Source of the DNA: Bolinopsis microptera
Taxonomy: Eukaryota; Ctenophora; Tentaculata; Lobata; Bolinopsidae
DNA: 60,000 nt
Assembly (NCBI RefSeq): GCF_026151205.1
Contig: NC_087074.1
Coordinates: 9,955,226 to 10,015,225 of the forward strand
Direction: 5' to 3'
Shown: piece by piece, positions 10,620 to 21,455 of the stretch
Numbering within the stretch: position 1 is the first letter of the stretch
How the letters are laid out: each line of letters begins with the position of its first letter
Made by a program: the position numbers and the translations under genes
Notes under the pieces: generated by a model
Database searches by the model: none
What the model was told of the DNA's origin: nothing
The model's input: only the letters and a program-made list of their open reading frames with translations

Positions 10620-11042
10620 CGCGTCCGAGATATCTCGGATTTTATCAACCCTTACGCCGATCCAGTTCTCCTAGGATACCTCCGATGAATTCCTATGGTG
10701 CACCATGATTAACAATCAATTCATGTCAGATCTCGACATACCCGCTCGAGTAGAAAGAGATCTATCCTCACCGACCATGATGCCTGATCGTTACTTCACT
10801 GTAACAACCCCTGATAATAACAAATACAGAGACACATTACAAAACACCACCAACAACATCCCCAACGAGACAATCACCTGCTACACAGACGGGTCACACA
10901 CAGACTGAGGTTACTGCACTGGATACATCATCACCACCCTGGAGGAACAATCTTTCAAACTTCCTGATTACTCCACTGTCTAGTGTCTATAAGACAGAAC
11001 TCTCAGCTATCAGAGAAACTTGCAAACTCCTCTCAACTAATA

Positions 11043-11167
<125 letters not shown>

Positions 11168-11530
11168 CTCACTCATCATCATGAGAAGCGGCAGGCTTTC
11201 ATCTATATTCACATTATCACGAGGAGCAGAACCACTAGACTGTTATGACCTCCTGCATCTCATCACAGGACACTGCGGTTCAGCGGTCTCACCTCCATAC
11301 CATCTGCAAATCGAACACTAGTACATGTCCTATGTGCGGCGATGAAGAAGAGTCTGTCCCACACTTCCTCGGACAGTGTCCAGCTATTGCATATATAGTA
11401 CTTTCAGGACTAATGATCTCTCCGTCAACGACATATTTTACAACCAACATAATATTACACCTATTTTAAATTTCGCTAACCACACCAAGCATCTTCATGT
11501 TATCCGCTCGTGGGCCACCAGGTCCAGCCT

Positions 11531-11674
11531 CTCTTTAAAAAAATTAAAAAAAGGGATTGACAGGCATGAAATAATTAGCATGTATCAGAGTAATATCCAA
11601 TATCTCTTTAAAAAAATTTAAAAAAGGGATTGACAGGCATGAAATAATTAGCATGTATCAGAGTAATATCCAAA
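11531..11674 (+). repeat. Tandem duplication of about 73 bases at the LINE 3' end
   Basis: Two consecutive copies of a unit starting ctctttaaaaaaatt and running through gggattgacaggcatg to agagtaatatccaa. A duplicated terminal unit at a LINE 3' end can be part of the element's own 3' structure. Confidence 0.85.
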
Positions 11675-12026
11675 GGGGTCGTTCACATAATATAACGTAA
11701 TCAGCCGAGGGTGGGGGTGGGGGTTTCCAAATGCTTACGGTTGATAACGGGGGGGGGGGGGTTTGGTCGTTGATTACGTAATCAAAATTTTCTTTTTACC
11801 CTCTAGAACAAGTTTTAGTTTAGAAGGTGCTTGGCCGGATATCATAATAATGATTTCGGCTCATCAGTCATCATGATAGCATGATCAGGGTAGCATGAAT
11901 GATGAAACTTAGAAAAAAGTGTTTTCCGGGGAAAAAGTCAAGAGGGGGGTCAGGCCATGATTACGTAATATTTCTGTCAGGAGGGGAAGGGGGGTTGGGT
12001 CTTGATTACGGTTGTGAACGGCCCCT
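11674..12026. mobile_element. MITE, family with GGGGTCGTTCACA termini (copy 1)
   Basis: Left end aggggtcgttcacataat and right end ttgtgaacggcccct are inverted copies. The interior has G runs and ttacgtaatca-type palindromes. It has no ORF. A shorter relative at 58521-58682 shares both ends and the subterminal tacgtaatca motif. Target duplication not certain. Confidence 0.75.
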
Positions 12027-12331
12027 AAAGACTATTTAATAGTTAATACATGACCTTAGTTAAAGAGATATTTATTAATAGCATTATTCCAGAGACTCAC
12101 ATTATTTTACCGAGTGTATGTTATTGTTTAAATTACTGTTTAAATCTAACTTTTGAATTTGAAGTTGCTGTTTATCCGACTTAAAATATGTTAAATAACT
12201 GACAATGATGGTTTTGATCGAATGATGTATTTGTGTTGGTGGGAAGACCTCAGTCCACATACCATTATAAGAACTGACTCTGCACTGTGCTAGTGTGCTG
12301 GATTCCTTACATAACTTCTACCTTACCTAGG
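12027..12331. other. 5' region of the kinase gene
   Basis: No ORF or repeat is recognised. The last 25 bases before the ATG (ttacataacttctaccttacctag, then g) form a pyrimidine-rich tract plus AG, a good 3' splice site one base before the start codon. It would serve a 5' UTR intron or a trans-spliced leader. Confidence 0.4.
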
Positions 12332-15300
12332 ATGGTGATCAAGCTTCAAGAAGATGTTACAGTTGACATGTTTTTACCTTACTTGAACTCGGAGAGCATA
12401 TTTACCAACACAGAACCTCTTGGTAATGGCTCTTTCGGAACAGTTGTGTAAGTTACATTTTTTAGTTCTACTCAGATCAGGGCGAGGTTGGGAGCAGTGG
12501 CGTAACGTTGCATGTTGGCGCCGGAAAAGAGCGCCCCCCTGTTGGTGCCTCCTCCCCCTCTTAAGATGTAGCCAGAATTTTTTTCCGAGGGGGCTTCGAC
12601 TTTTTTCGACTTTTTTCGACTTTTATACTTGCTAGAATAAAATCTGCAATGATGAATTGATGCACTAGTCTTAATATTCAATTTATAAAAAGTCGGTTTT
12701 AAAATATTTTGAGGGCAATATGATCCATTTATAGCAAGTGAGAACAGTCAATTATCTGAAAATATCATAAATACCTACACAGAGTTCACAGTTCGCACTA
12801 CTGAGTAACTGAAATAAATAATGTTAACAAATAACTTTGAACTTTCGCAGTAACCATTTCCAACCTGGCTACGTGCCAGGATTATAGATGTGGATTCTGG
12901 TGAGGAGGTGAAGCGTATTTTCTGACTCGTTACAGTGACTCCACATACCATGCTGAGTATTGTGCTGCTTGCACTGTTCACTTTTCAGGTCTGGTACGGA
13001 TTCTAAGACGAACAAATTAAGAGTGATAAAGGAAATCGAGATAATAATGAGAGGTGGGATTCCGTCTTTAACACATCTTAAATCGGTTTTAAGAGAGGTG
13101 GAAATACTGAATTTTACCAAACATTCAAGAGTAAGATTTTTCCCATTCTTTCATTTAAAGTTTTTGTTTTAAATAAAAGATAATATATACAAACCTATTT
13201 TCAACATTTATGATCTGACTCACTGAACCAATGAGTCGTTTATTAGTTATCATTTTAGCCAGATCAGATCAATAAGATGGACTTGAATACCAAGTAAGAC
13301 CTCATGTGTGGCTGCACTGTGACTGCACTGTGACTGCACTGTGACTGCACTGTGACTGCACTGTGACTGCACTGTGACTGCACTGTGACTGCACTGTGAC
13401 TGCACTGTGACTGCACTGTGACTCTTTATTCTTTATAAACTATGCTAACTATGTCGTCTACTCGTGTTGTCATCTTTCAAACTCTATCTCATGTTGAATT
13501 GCTGAGTTTTTATTCATGTCTTTCTGTTACTAACATAATGTCTTCCAGAAACAAATACATAATACATAAAAAGTAAATCAGTTTCTTAAATGCTGTTATC
13601 AGTTTTTTTTCGCTACAGGTCGTTGATCTGATCTCCGTGTACATGAAGTGTAACGAGGAAAGTTTGTTATTAGAATACGTTTACTTGATCATGGAACACT
13701 GCGGCACCACTCTTGGAACATATGTTAAAAATAATAGAACTGCTGAGAAGGATGTGTGGTTAAAAGATGTCGTTGGAGTTGTGGTTCATGATGTTGCGTG
13801 TGGGCTGAATGTGAGCAAATATTAATTAATCTTAGTACAGACTATTTTCTGTGATATCAAATCCATATCTCATCATTGTCTGATTGTCAGTGAATATCAA
13901 ATTTTATTTATGAAATTTACAGAACTGTTTACTTTCAGTATTTGAACAAGTGCGGGATATTTCACAGGGTGAGTAATAGAGCACATTCTACTTATCTAGT
14001 TATATATTTATAGAGAAGTTACTAATTCGTCACAGTATGTATTCCATAGTTACTAATTCGTCACAACATGTACTCCATAGTTACTAATTCGTCACAACAT
14101 GTACTCCATAGTTACTAATTCGTCACAACATGTACTCCATAACTCAAGTTACGAAACTAGCCGTGCTGAAACAACCGTTTAGGCATTCGTGCAAGAAAAT
14201 AACTCTGTGAAGGAGGTATTCAATGAGTTGTGTATTAATCATAATTGTATATTATGCTAAATGATATTTGCAGGATATAAAACCAGGAAATGTTTGTATT
14301 GAGAAGAATGGTGATATACGCCGTGCCAAGGTAACTCATATGTGTGACTATTGCAAACAGTTTAATTATGATCAAATTTACTTAACTTCAAATGAAACTT
14401 CAAATTTATACCAGGTTTACTCCCTGTAAATCGATAGTTGTCGGAAATTAAATGGAATCGAAGTTCAATATTATGATACATCAATATATTATGTACTAAG
14501 AGCAAATTTCCTTAATTTATTTGGTTTGGGATTTGGTACATTTCATTATACGAACAATATAATCAGTGTTAATCAGGATGTATTATTTCAGATCGTGGAT
14601 TTCGGTCTGGCTCGGAGGAAACCAGACAATTCCGGGAGCATTACGACCCCTATCTCGACTGCTGCTTATCGAGCACCGGAACATTTGCTCGGACCAAAAT
14701 ATAAAAATCAAAGTAATAAACCATAGATATTGTGTGTATATTATATAATACTAGCAGGAACCCGTCTAACCCTAAAGTGGTGTCAAGACTCGAGAGACTA
14801 AAATAATTATTACTTATTTAATTCGCGTTTTTGACACCACTTGAGAGTCCAAATTTTGGGCACTAAAATTATTATTCCTTGGCCAATTTTTTATTTTTTC
14901 ATGCTGATTTGAAGGCCATTAAAGCATTTGACCCAGTCAAAAAAGTTTCAGTTGTATATGTTTTACGGTTTTTGCGGAAAGTCGCGTTAAAGTTGATGCC
15001 GTGGTGTCAGTAAAATGGCACGGATATATACACATATATATATCGTCTCGCTTTATATATAGTAAGATATTGTGTACTGTACATTATGTGATCGTTACGT
15101 TAGTTCTAATCGTTTGCCAAAGTTTGTAATATCCTGTCTACCATCTTATCTGTAGATAACATCTAATCTATCTACATAATATCAAGATATGCAGCGGTAT
15201 TATTTATTTTTATTTTTTATTTTCCTGTTTGAATGCCTTTACAATTTTCAGATGATATTTGGGCATTGGGTTGCATTTTAGGATTCGTCGTCTCGTCAAA

Positions 15301-16584
15301 GCATTTGTTTGCAAATGGTGACAGTATTCTTGATAATATCTTAAAATACCTTGGCAAGCCACCGCAAGTCTTTTTTGACGTAAGGAAGAATCCATGATTG
15401 GTGTTACAAATTGTGTTTTGGTTTTTGAGCTTCACTCGCATTCTTGGCGAGAATGCTATCTTAGATTAAAACATTCTTCTAAAATCTACTTCGCACAAAA
15501 TCCCATCTCACAAAGAGGTTTTCATGATTAACTGGGCGGAATTGTTGTATCTGATCAAACAGTTTTTGTTTCAAACAGTGTCAGGAAAGCAGGAATTATT
15601 GCGCCTAGCACTCAGCAGCCAAGGTATAATGTTTTTATAGTGTATTGAATCGATCCTAAACCTGCACATTTCAGCGCATTCAGACGGAATTGGATACCAA
15701 CCCTGTAAAAGTGGATCAATTTTTATTTAGAAAATTAAAGAATTTGACAATCATTCTAAAAGACAGCCATTTTGATCATGGTCGTGTTATATTTAAAGAG
15801 TTCAATGAAGGCCTGGAGAGAGGTAATATTAAATTAATTTTCTAAAAAGACTGTGTTTTTAACAGTTAGATACCACAATGAGTTTAGTTCCTTATTAGAG
15901 CGTAGTGATAGGATTTTATTGCAGATATGGCCCGATCAGCTGAGAATCTCATGAACATGATGCTGAAATGGGATTACAAGGAACGGATTACCGCCAGGGG
16001 CATCTTGGACAGTAAATTCATATCTCTGGTTCGAAGTAGTCGCCCTGAGTTATCGAAGGTACTAAACAACATTCCTTTACTGAAACATGCAAACAAAACA
16101 TGCATAACCGCTATAAACATATAAAGCACATATTTGACAGAGCATTACAAATTAGTTTCTTAATTAATTCTTCTATTCGTACTTCAGGACATTGTAGATG
16201 AAGAACACTGTAGAACTACAAGCGAAGAGTTGGGTGTCCTAGAAAGACAAGTAAAGAAAGTAGTTGAAGATGACAGCATCTCAAGGGAAGATAAGTTAAA
16301 AACCGTCCAGAGTGAGTTTCAAAATTACAATCTTTTTGTTTTATTGTAATCAAATCAAATGAGCGGTAGGCCCTTAATTGAATCTACCAGGTTGTTTGGA
16401 CACTATATCACAGCATGGCTCATGTATTAAATAAGGCTAAATTTAAAACAAGTTTTATTCTCCAGACTATCTGACGAGTACGATAACGGAAAAGTACGGC
16501 TATGTACAGGAGTGGGCAGATCACTACGAATATCACATTCCTGATGGTGACGAAATTCCAATAGGTCAGTTAGTTATTGAGTAG
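12332..16584 (+). CDS. CDK4/6-like protein kinase, eleven-exon model
   Basis: Exons: 12332-12447, 12989-13130, 13619-13810, 13939-13968, 14274-14330, 14592-14712, 15252-15379, 15675-15822, 15925-16058, 16188-16311, 16466-16584. All phases agree and give 436 residues. Kinase landmarks: Gly loop GNGSFGTV at 31-38, VIK with Lys53, GGIP plus a helix ending LREVEIL (61-79, the place of the cyclin-binding PSTAIRE-type helix), HRDIKPGN at 159-166, DFGLAR at 182-187, APE at 207-209, DIWALGCIL at 221-229. GGIP before the helix and the overall order are closest to CDK4/6. Oddities: the helix is longer, HRDLKPEN has become HRDIKPGN, and about 80 residues follow the kinase fold. CDK4/6 phosphorylate Rb-type proteins with cyclin D; whether this divergent protein does is unknown. 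The last exon may instead splice on at 16564. Confidence 0.8.
12486..12620. repeat. Dispersed repeat in kinase intron 1 (copy A)
   Basis: Starts with gcagtggcgtaacgttgc and continues with tgttggcgcc and gcgcccccctgttgg. The reverse complement occurs at 33836-33945, so this is an interspersed element, perhaps SINE-like. It ends here in a run of three gacttttttc units. No coding content. Confidence 0.65.
13309..13423 (+). repeat. 11-base tandem repeat in kinase intron 2
   Basis: Ten near-perfect copies of the unit gactgcactgt between exons 2 and 3. Confidence 0.95.
14017..14140 (+). repeat. 31-base tandem repeat in kinase intron 4
   Basis: Four copies of a unit that begins gttactaattcgtcacaac and ends tgtactccata. 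The first copy has three differences, and the last three are identical. Confidence 0.95.
15579..15623 (+). other. Candidate cassette (poison) exon of the kinase gene
   Basis: 45 bases between a good acceptor (gtttcaaacag) and a GT donor (aag then gtataa), phase 0 at both ends, lying between exons 15252-15379 and 15675-15822. Inclusion keeps the frame except for an in-frame TAG at its tenth codon; skipping joins the flanking exons in frame. An alternative acceptor at 15562 gives an open 61-base exon but shifts the next exon into a stop. Either a stop-carrying regulated exon or a chance splice-like segment. Confidence 0.35.
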
Positions 16585-17109
16585 AGACAGTACCGTGAAC
16601 TTTGGAGAAGAGGCGGCATGACGGCATCGTTACTCATTTATTCGGGAATAAAAGTTGCAAACTTGTATTTGACTTCTTTATTCTAGCTGTTGTTTTTAGT
16701 CTCTGTTTTATTTAAGTTCCGTGGCTAATTTTATTTTTTATTCATTGTGGCCGGTTTTTTAAAATTTCGGATATTATGCTGTATTATCGAATTTTGTAAT
16801 GTCTGTATTTGCGATTTTGTGAGAATCTTAACAAAATGTCCATCATTTTTAGGCAAATTTACACGATTTTTTTACACGATTAGAAAATTTATTTGTTATA
16901 CTGGATTAATAACAATTTTAAAATATAAAATAAATTACTTCCCTCTGAAGTAGAATACCTGAAGTAGAACACCGCAGTAGAACACCTCAGGGAGGTAAAT
17001 TAATACCTGTATCGCGATGATCAGGTTGAAATTGTGTAAATCTTTGTACATTGTAACATGTCGACGAATTAGATTCCATTTTAAATTGCTATTTTACTTG
17101 TCTCAAATT

Positions 17110-17352
17110 CCAATGGATGTTGACCAGTTGAGGATGGAGGGTGATATCAGAAATTTTTTCCCGATCCATGACTCAAAGGTGCCGAAGGCACAAAAGAGTC
17201 AAGGACAAGGGTTAGCGATCGAGGTTTTTTTTAAATATGGTAGCTTTGCGACCGTGCGTGCCTGCGAGCACTGTTATCGCCCACGTGACTACCTGCGCAA
17301 AGTTATTTTGCGTGATAATCTGAATTATATAATTGTTGGCGCGCGGCGCTGA
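17110..17352 (+). CDS. Unrecognised open frame
   Basis: From the ATG at 17110 an 80-residue frame starts MDVDQLRMEGDIRNFFP and ends IIVGARR before TGA. The composition looks protein-like, with two Cys and a His in ACEHCYRPRD, but I know no family for it. It lies next to the element nest starting near 18 kb and may be a fragment of mobile DNA. No splice sites clearly connect it to other exons. Confidence 0.2.
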   Translation, partial: PMDVDQLRMEGDIRNFFPIHDSKVPKAQKSQGQGLAIEVFFKYGSFATVRACEHCYRPRDYLRKVILRDNLNYIIVGARR

Positions 17353-17636
17353 ACCAACCAAGTACATTATTAATTTCATCATGTACGTATCCCACTAGGC
17401 ACTAATTGATAGCATATTATTATTATTTTGAGTTAGTATTACTATTTTGCACAGATCCGTGTCAGGTTGCATAAACAAAAAACATATGGTTACATAGAAG
17501 TATACGATTTTCAAATTCAATATAGAATTATATTAACTCGGCGGCGCTCGGCAGTCGGCATGTCACTTCGCCATATTTGCATTTTTATAATTTATATAAA
17601 CAGTAAAGACTGGGTCGTCCCCAGGTTGTATGGAAT

Positions 17637-17849
17637 ATGATAAATACGCCATCACGGATCGGGAAATTGAGCGGCCATCCACAAAAGAAAAGCGGCCGCA
17701 TTTCTTGTTGGAAAAGAGCACCAACAAATTTCAGCTGGGTTGAACCAAATGGTAAGGTTGTACCACTGCTTTGGGATGTTCGGGTTTGTATGTTAACTTT
17801 AAAACAAGGATGTGAAATCGCACAATTGCGTGGGACAGTCACCGTATAA
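17637..17849 (+). CDS. Unrecognised open frame
   Basis: 70-residue frame (PSRIGKLSGHPQKKSGR near its start), overlapping a 95-residue frame on the other strand, so strand and reality are both uncertain. No family recognised. Confidence 0.12.
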   Translation: MINTPSRIGKLSGHPQKKSGRISCWKRAPTNFSWVEPNGKVVPLLWDVRVCMLTLKQGCEIAQLRGTVTV

Positions 17850-18950
17850 AATGTTGGCAACGTAGCGCGCACGTTTCTGATGATAATGGTCTTAGCGCAT
17901 CACAACAAATAAATATATTTTAATTACGCGACGTACATTGCATGACAGTACATGACAGTACATTGATATAGTATGCGCATATTATATCATCAAGATTACT
18001 CAACAACAAGATGGTATCATTTGTGTTACCGTTATCAGACTTTATTTGGATTGGGCGACTCCTGTCCGAAAGCGACATCTGTCCGAAAGCTGAATTAGGG
18101 ATTTCGGACAGATGTCGCTGTCGGACAGGAGTCGTTGTTGGCGACATTTGATACATGTTTCGTATCCAAATATCAGAGATATTATTATTTTTCCGCCTTC
18201 GGCGGCGCGCGCTTCGCGCGCGAAAAGTGGCATGCAACGTATGTCAAGGCGACATCTGTCCGAATTTCGGATCATATTGTAATTTCGGTTCACATTCGCA
18301 TTTCACAAACTCACAGGTAATCTCGTGACGTTCTAAAGCTGATGTGATCCCTTAAGATCTGATCCATCGATACGTGATTGACTAGTTGAGAACAGGATCG
18401 TGCTAGCCGTACCCTAACAAGCTGTCGATCACATCACAGGACATGAGTACATATAGGACAGCAGTATGGAGATCACTTATCGCAATCCACAATGGCAACC
18501 AATCTTCAGTTTATCCCTGGACGCAAACAAGGCTCGGAGAACCCTATCCTAAATGGCTTCAGATACGTCTTCGACAAGCGAAGTAACGACACCTCCTACT
18601 GGAAATGTTCGGAATTCCGAAAGGGTTGCAGAGCCCGCATCCGTACCGTGGACAGACAACTGATCACTCCTACTCCTGACCACACTCACCCTGTCCACCA
18701 TGCTGAAACGACCGTCCACGTCAGCAAACAGAACTTGAAAAGAAAGGCTTCTGGTGGAGATCAACCGACGAAATACCTCTTATCTGAAGCAGTCGGTGGA
18801 TTGGGTTACGAATCTAGAGCAAAGCTTGGCTGCCAGCTGTCATCCCTCAACAGAATGGTACAGAGAAGCAGCTAACAGACACCCTTCTAACCCGAGAGAT
18901 CTGGAAACGCTCTCCATTCCTGCAAACTACATCCTCCTACAAGCCCTTAC

Positions 18951-19757
18951 GGCAGTATCGAGATAGCCCGACCACTGGTCCGCGGACCACTGTCTGCGGA
19001 CCACTGTCTGCGGACCACTGTCTACCAGATCATATTACTGTATAATAACAGTATCCCCTGAATCAAGCAACAGGTGTTTGTGAATAGTTGATTGGTTACC
19101 AGATCATATGTATGGTATCTTGGATGCAATTAGTTACGACTAGCATAATTAATTGTAGCGTAGTAAATTACTGGAGAGCTCCATGTCCTGTCCTGGGTGT
19201 AATGCATCTATGTCCCTGGTTCCCTGCTCGTCCTCGAAGTCTCCAGATGGACTGATATGGCGCTGCTCCCCCTGCAAGAAGTACAAGAATATTAGAACAG
19301 ACAGCATCCTCTCTGGACAGAAGCTCGCTCTCAAGACCTTCATACAACTGCTGTTCTGTTTGAGTATAAAAGGACTAGCTGGCATTGCGGTATCACAGAT
19401 GACTGGACTTTCTGAAAACGCGGTGTCTGACTGGAAGATATTTTCTCTGAGACTATAGTTGTAGTTGTTCAAGAAGGAGTTGATGATAGAAATGATTGAT
19501 GCAGTCTGATAATAGTTATTCTTTATATATTGCATGATGTGAACTGATCTCGTAAGGTTGCTTAATCGTTTAATAAGCCTTGACACCACCGCTGATTGGA
19601 ATTCGCGTGCGATGATGTGAACCCTGCTTGATTCAGGGGATGATGTGAACCCTGCTTGATTCAGGGGATACTGTTATTATACAGTAATATGATCTGGTAG
19701 ACAGTGGTCCGCGGACAGTGGTCCGCGGACCAGTGGTCGGGCTATCTCGATACTGCC
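18951..19757 (+). mobile_element. Merlin-like DNA transposon, 807 bases, nested
   Basis: Terminal inverted repeats of about 115 bases start ggcagtatcgagatagcccg at both ends and include repeats of gtccgcggaccactg. The flanks read GCCCTTAC on the left and GCCCTTGA on the right: an 8-base target duplication with six matching bases. Merlin elements (IS1016-related) make 8-9-base duplications and encode a small DDE transposase, which fits the ORF inside. It splits a FLYWCH gene. The body is shorter than an intact Merlin element. Confidence 0.75.
19183..19458 (+). pseudogene. Truncated Merlin/IS1016-type transposase, N-terminal part
   Basis: 91 residues: a zinc ribbon (CPGC near the start, then WRCSPCKKYKNIRTDSIL) and a helix-rich segment ending in a helix-turn-helix-like QMTGLSENAVSDWK. 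This order is typical of ISXO2/IS1016-like transposases of the Merlin superfamily. The DDE catalytic domain that should follow is missing: the frame ends about 180 bases before the right terminal repeat. The element therefore cannot move by itself. Confidence 0.7.
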
Positions 19758-19948
19758 GCCCTTGACGTGAAGAAAACCAAAAGAGACGGGCGGGAACTAC
19801 CTGAGCCACGTGCACCCAAATGGATCCGTTATGATCGACAACTTCAGAGAATTGTAGATGATTACGACAACTACAGCAACCCTATGGATTTCCTTAAAGC
19901 TATCGGAAATTTGACTATGCTTTAGATTTGATTCTGTGATATTGTATT

Positions 19949-20427
19949 GGGGGGGGTCCAAGGGGAACTTTGGGGAGTTTTGGGGAACTTTTTTTTGGGG
20001 AACTTCAGGAAACCTGGGAGACTTTCCCAAAGTTCCCCAAAAAATTATCAATGAAACAAATAATTTTGGGGAATTTTGGGGAACTTTTTTTTGGGGAACT
20101 TCAGAAAGTTCCCCAAAATTCCCCAAAGTTCCCCAAAAAAATTATCATGCCAAAAAAATTATCATGCTGCAAGTATCAACAAGTAAGTTAAGATTATACT
20201 TTATAATAACATACATGTTAACATTAATGGGTATTAATGTATATTAGAGAAATTTTGAATAATTTTGAATAATTTTGAATAATTTTGAATAATTTTGAAT
20301 AATTTTGAATAATTTTGAATAATTTTGAATAATTTTGGGGAATTTTGGGGAGTTTTGGGGAACTTTTTTTTGGGGAACTTCAGAAATCTTGGGGGACTTT
20401 CCCAAAGTTCCCCTTGGACCCCCCCCC
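19949..20427. mobile_element. Foldback MITE with G-run ends and TGTATT target duplication
   Basis: The left end is a G run plus gtccaaggggaactttgggg, and the right end is the inverse (ccccaaagttccccttggac plus a C run). TGTATT flanks both sides (19943-19948 and 20428-20433). The interior contains repeated blocks built on ggggaactt in both directions and, at 20250-20340, nine copies of aattttgaat. No real ORF. Confidence 0.8.
20250..20340 (+). repeat. 10-base tandem repeat
   Basis: Nine uninterrupted copies of aattttgaat within the foldback MITE, merging into its ggggaattttgggg blocks. Confidence 0.9.
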
Positions 20428-20644
20428 TGTATTATATTGAATTAATTTATAACATTTAAATAACATTGAAACTATTGTCCAATTTATCGACATCAAATTA
20501 AAATAAACTGTGGTAGTAAACTATGGCTCAGATCATATCTCTAATTGAACATGTTACGTATACAATTTAGCAAGTAACAGTTTAGATCATGTCTCTAATT
20601 GGAAATGTGTCGTATTGAAATCAGGTCACAATTTCGGACAGATG

Positions 20645-21455
20645 GGGGGGAATGCAACGTCAATTAATGTCAATTAATGTCAATTAATGTCAATTAATGT
20701 CAATTAATGTCAATTAATGTCAATGTCAGTTTTGCAAAATTTTGGAATACTGACATTAATTGACACGATATTTTTCGACCAGAGATTATGTAGTTCTACC
20801 ATATTTTTAGCACTTTAGAACGTTTATATCATCAATTTATTCACTACTATCACATATGGAAATGTGAAATGTGAAAAAAATTCAGATAATTAAACAATAA
20901 AATTAAAATAATACGGTTTTCCGAAATTTAATTTTCTTAAATGGGCGTGGCCATCCAAGGGCGTGGTTCTCAACATCATCAGAACTTAAAACCCACATTA
21001 AACGAAATGCCTTCATGACATTTATGTTTGAATAACGAATCTTAAACAGCTAACATTACTCCTTCATACTAAAAAAGCCGATTTTAGATATTTTACCTGT
21101 ATAAGAAACCAATAAAATATGGGCGTGGCCGGTGGGGACCGAAGATGGAAGAGTTGGAAGCTGAAATTTTTTTGGTGGTCTTTAAACCTAAGGATCAACA
21201 GATAAGAACATACTCATAATTATTCAAGGACATTTTGTTTTTTTGAACCGGTCTAACTTACATAGACGTGAATATCTTGAATATTTATCGAATAATGATA
21301 ATCTCACATTTCAAGACAAATTAATGTCAATTAATGTCAATTAATGTCAATTAATGTCAATTAATGTCAATTAATGTCAATTAATGTCAATTAATGTCAA
21401 TGTCAGTTTGGGGTTTTCATGGAATACTGACATTAATTGACGTTGCATTCCCCCC
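20645..21455. mobile_element. MITE with GTCAATTAAT arrays and 8-base target duplication
   Basis: The ends are ggggggaatgcaacgtcaat and its exact inverse. GACAGATG is duplicated at 20637-20644 and 21456-21463. Just inside the left end and near the right end are arrays of the 10-base unit gtcaattaat (about six and eight copies), each followed by gtcaatgtcag and closed by an inverted attaattgac. No ORF. The 8-base duplication fits hAT-like or related superfamilies. It is inserted in the terminal repeat of the FLYWCH-bearing element. Confidence 0.85.

Larger units (their letters stand above)
18492..19925 (+). pseudogene. FLYWCH zinc-finger gene, frameshifted and split by a Merlin-like element
   Basis: The first part (18492-18875) encodes a FLYWCH-type finger: FRYVFDKRSND, then YWKCSEFRKGCRARI, then DHTHPVHH, i.e. 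the W-C-C-H-H pattern at residues about 25-75. A one-base shift near 18860 moves the frame to REAANRHPSNPRDLETLSIP (ending near 18950), where the nested element begins. After that element the same frame resumes at 19758 with LDVKKTKRDGRELPEPRAPK and stops at 19923-19925. FLYWCH domains bind DNA or protein and are common in MULE-encoded proteins. The frameshift and the insertion make this copy inactive. Confidence 0.65.

Noticed and set aside
19797-20247. Overlapping frames of about 100 codons rich in Pro-Lys/Phe-Trp-Gly repeats
   Set aside because: Read-through of the ggggaactt repeats in a MITE, on both strands.
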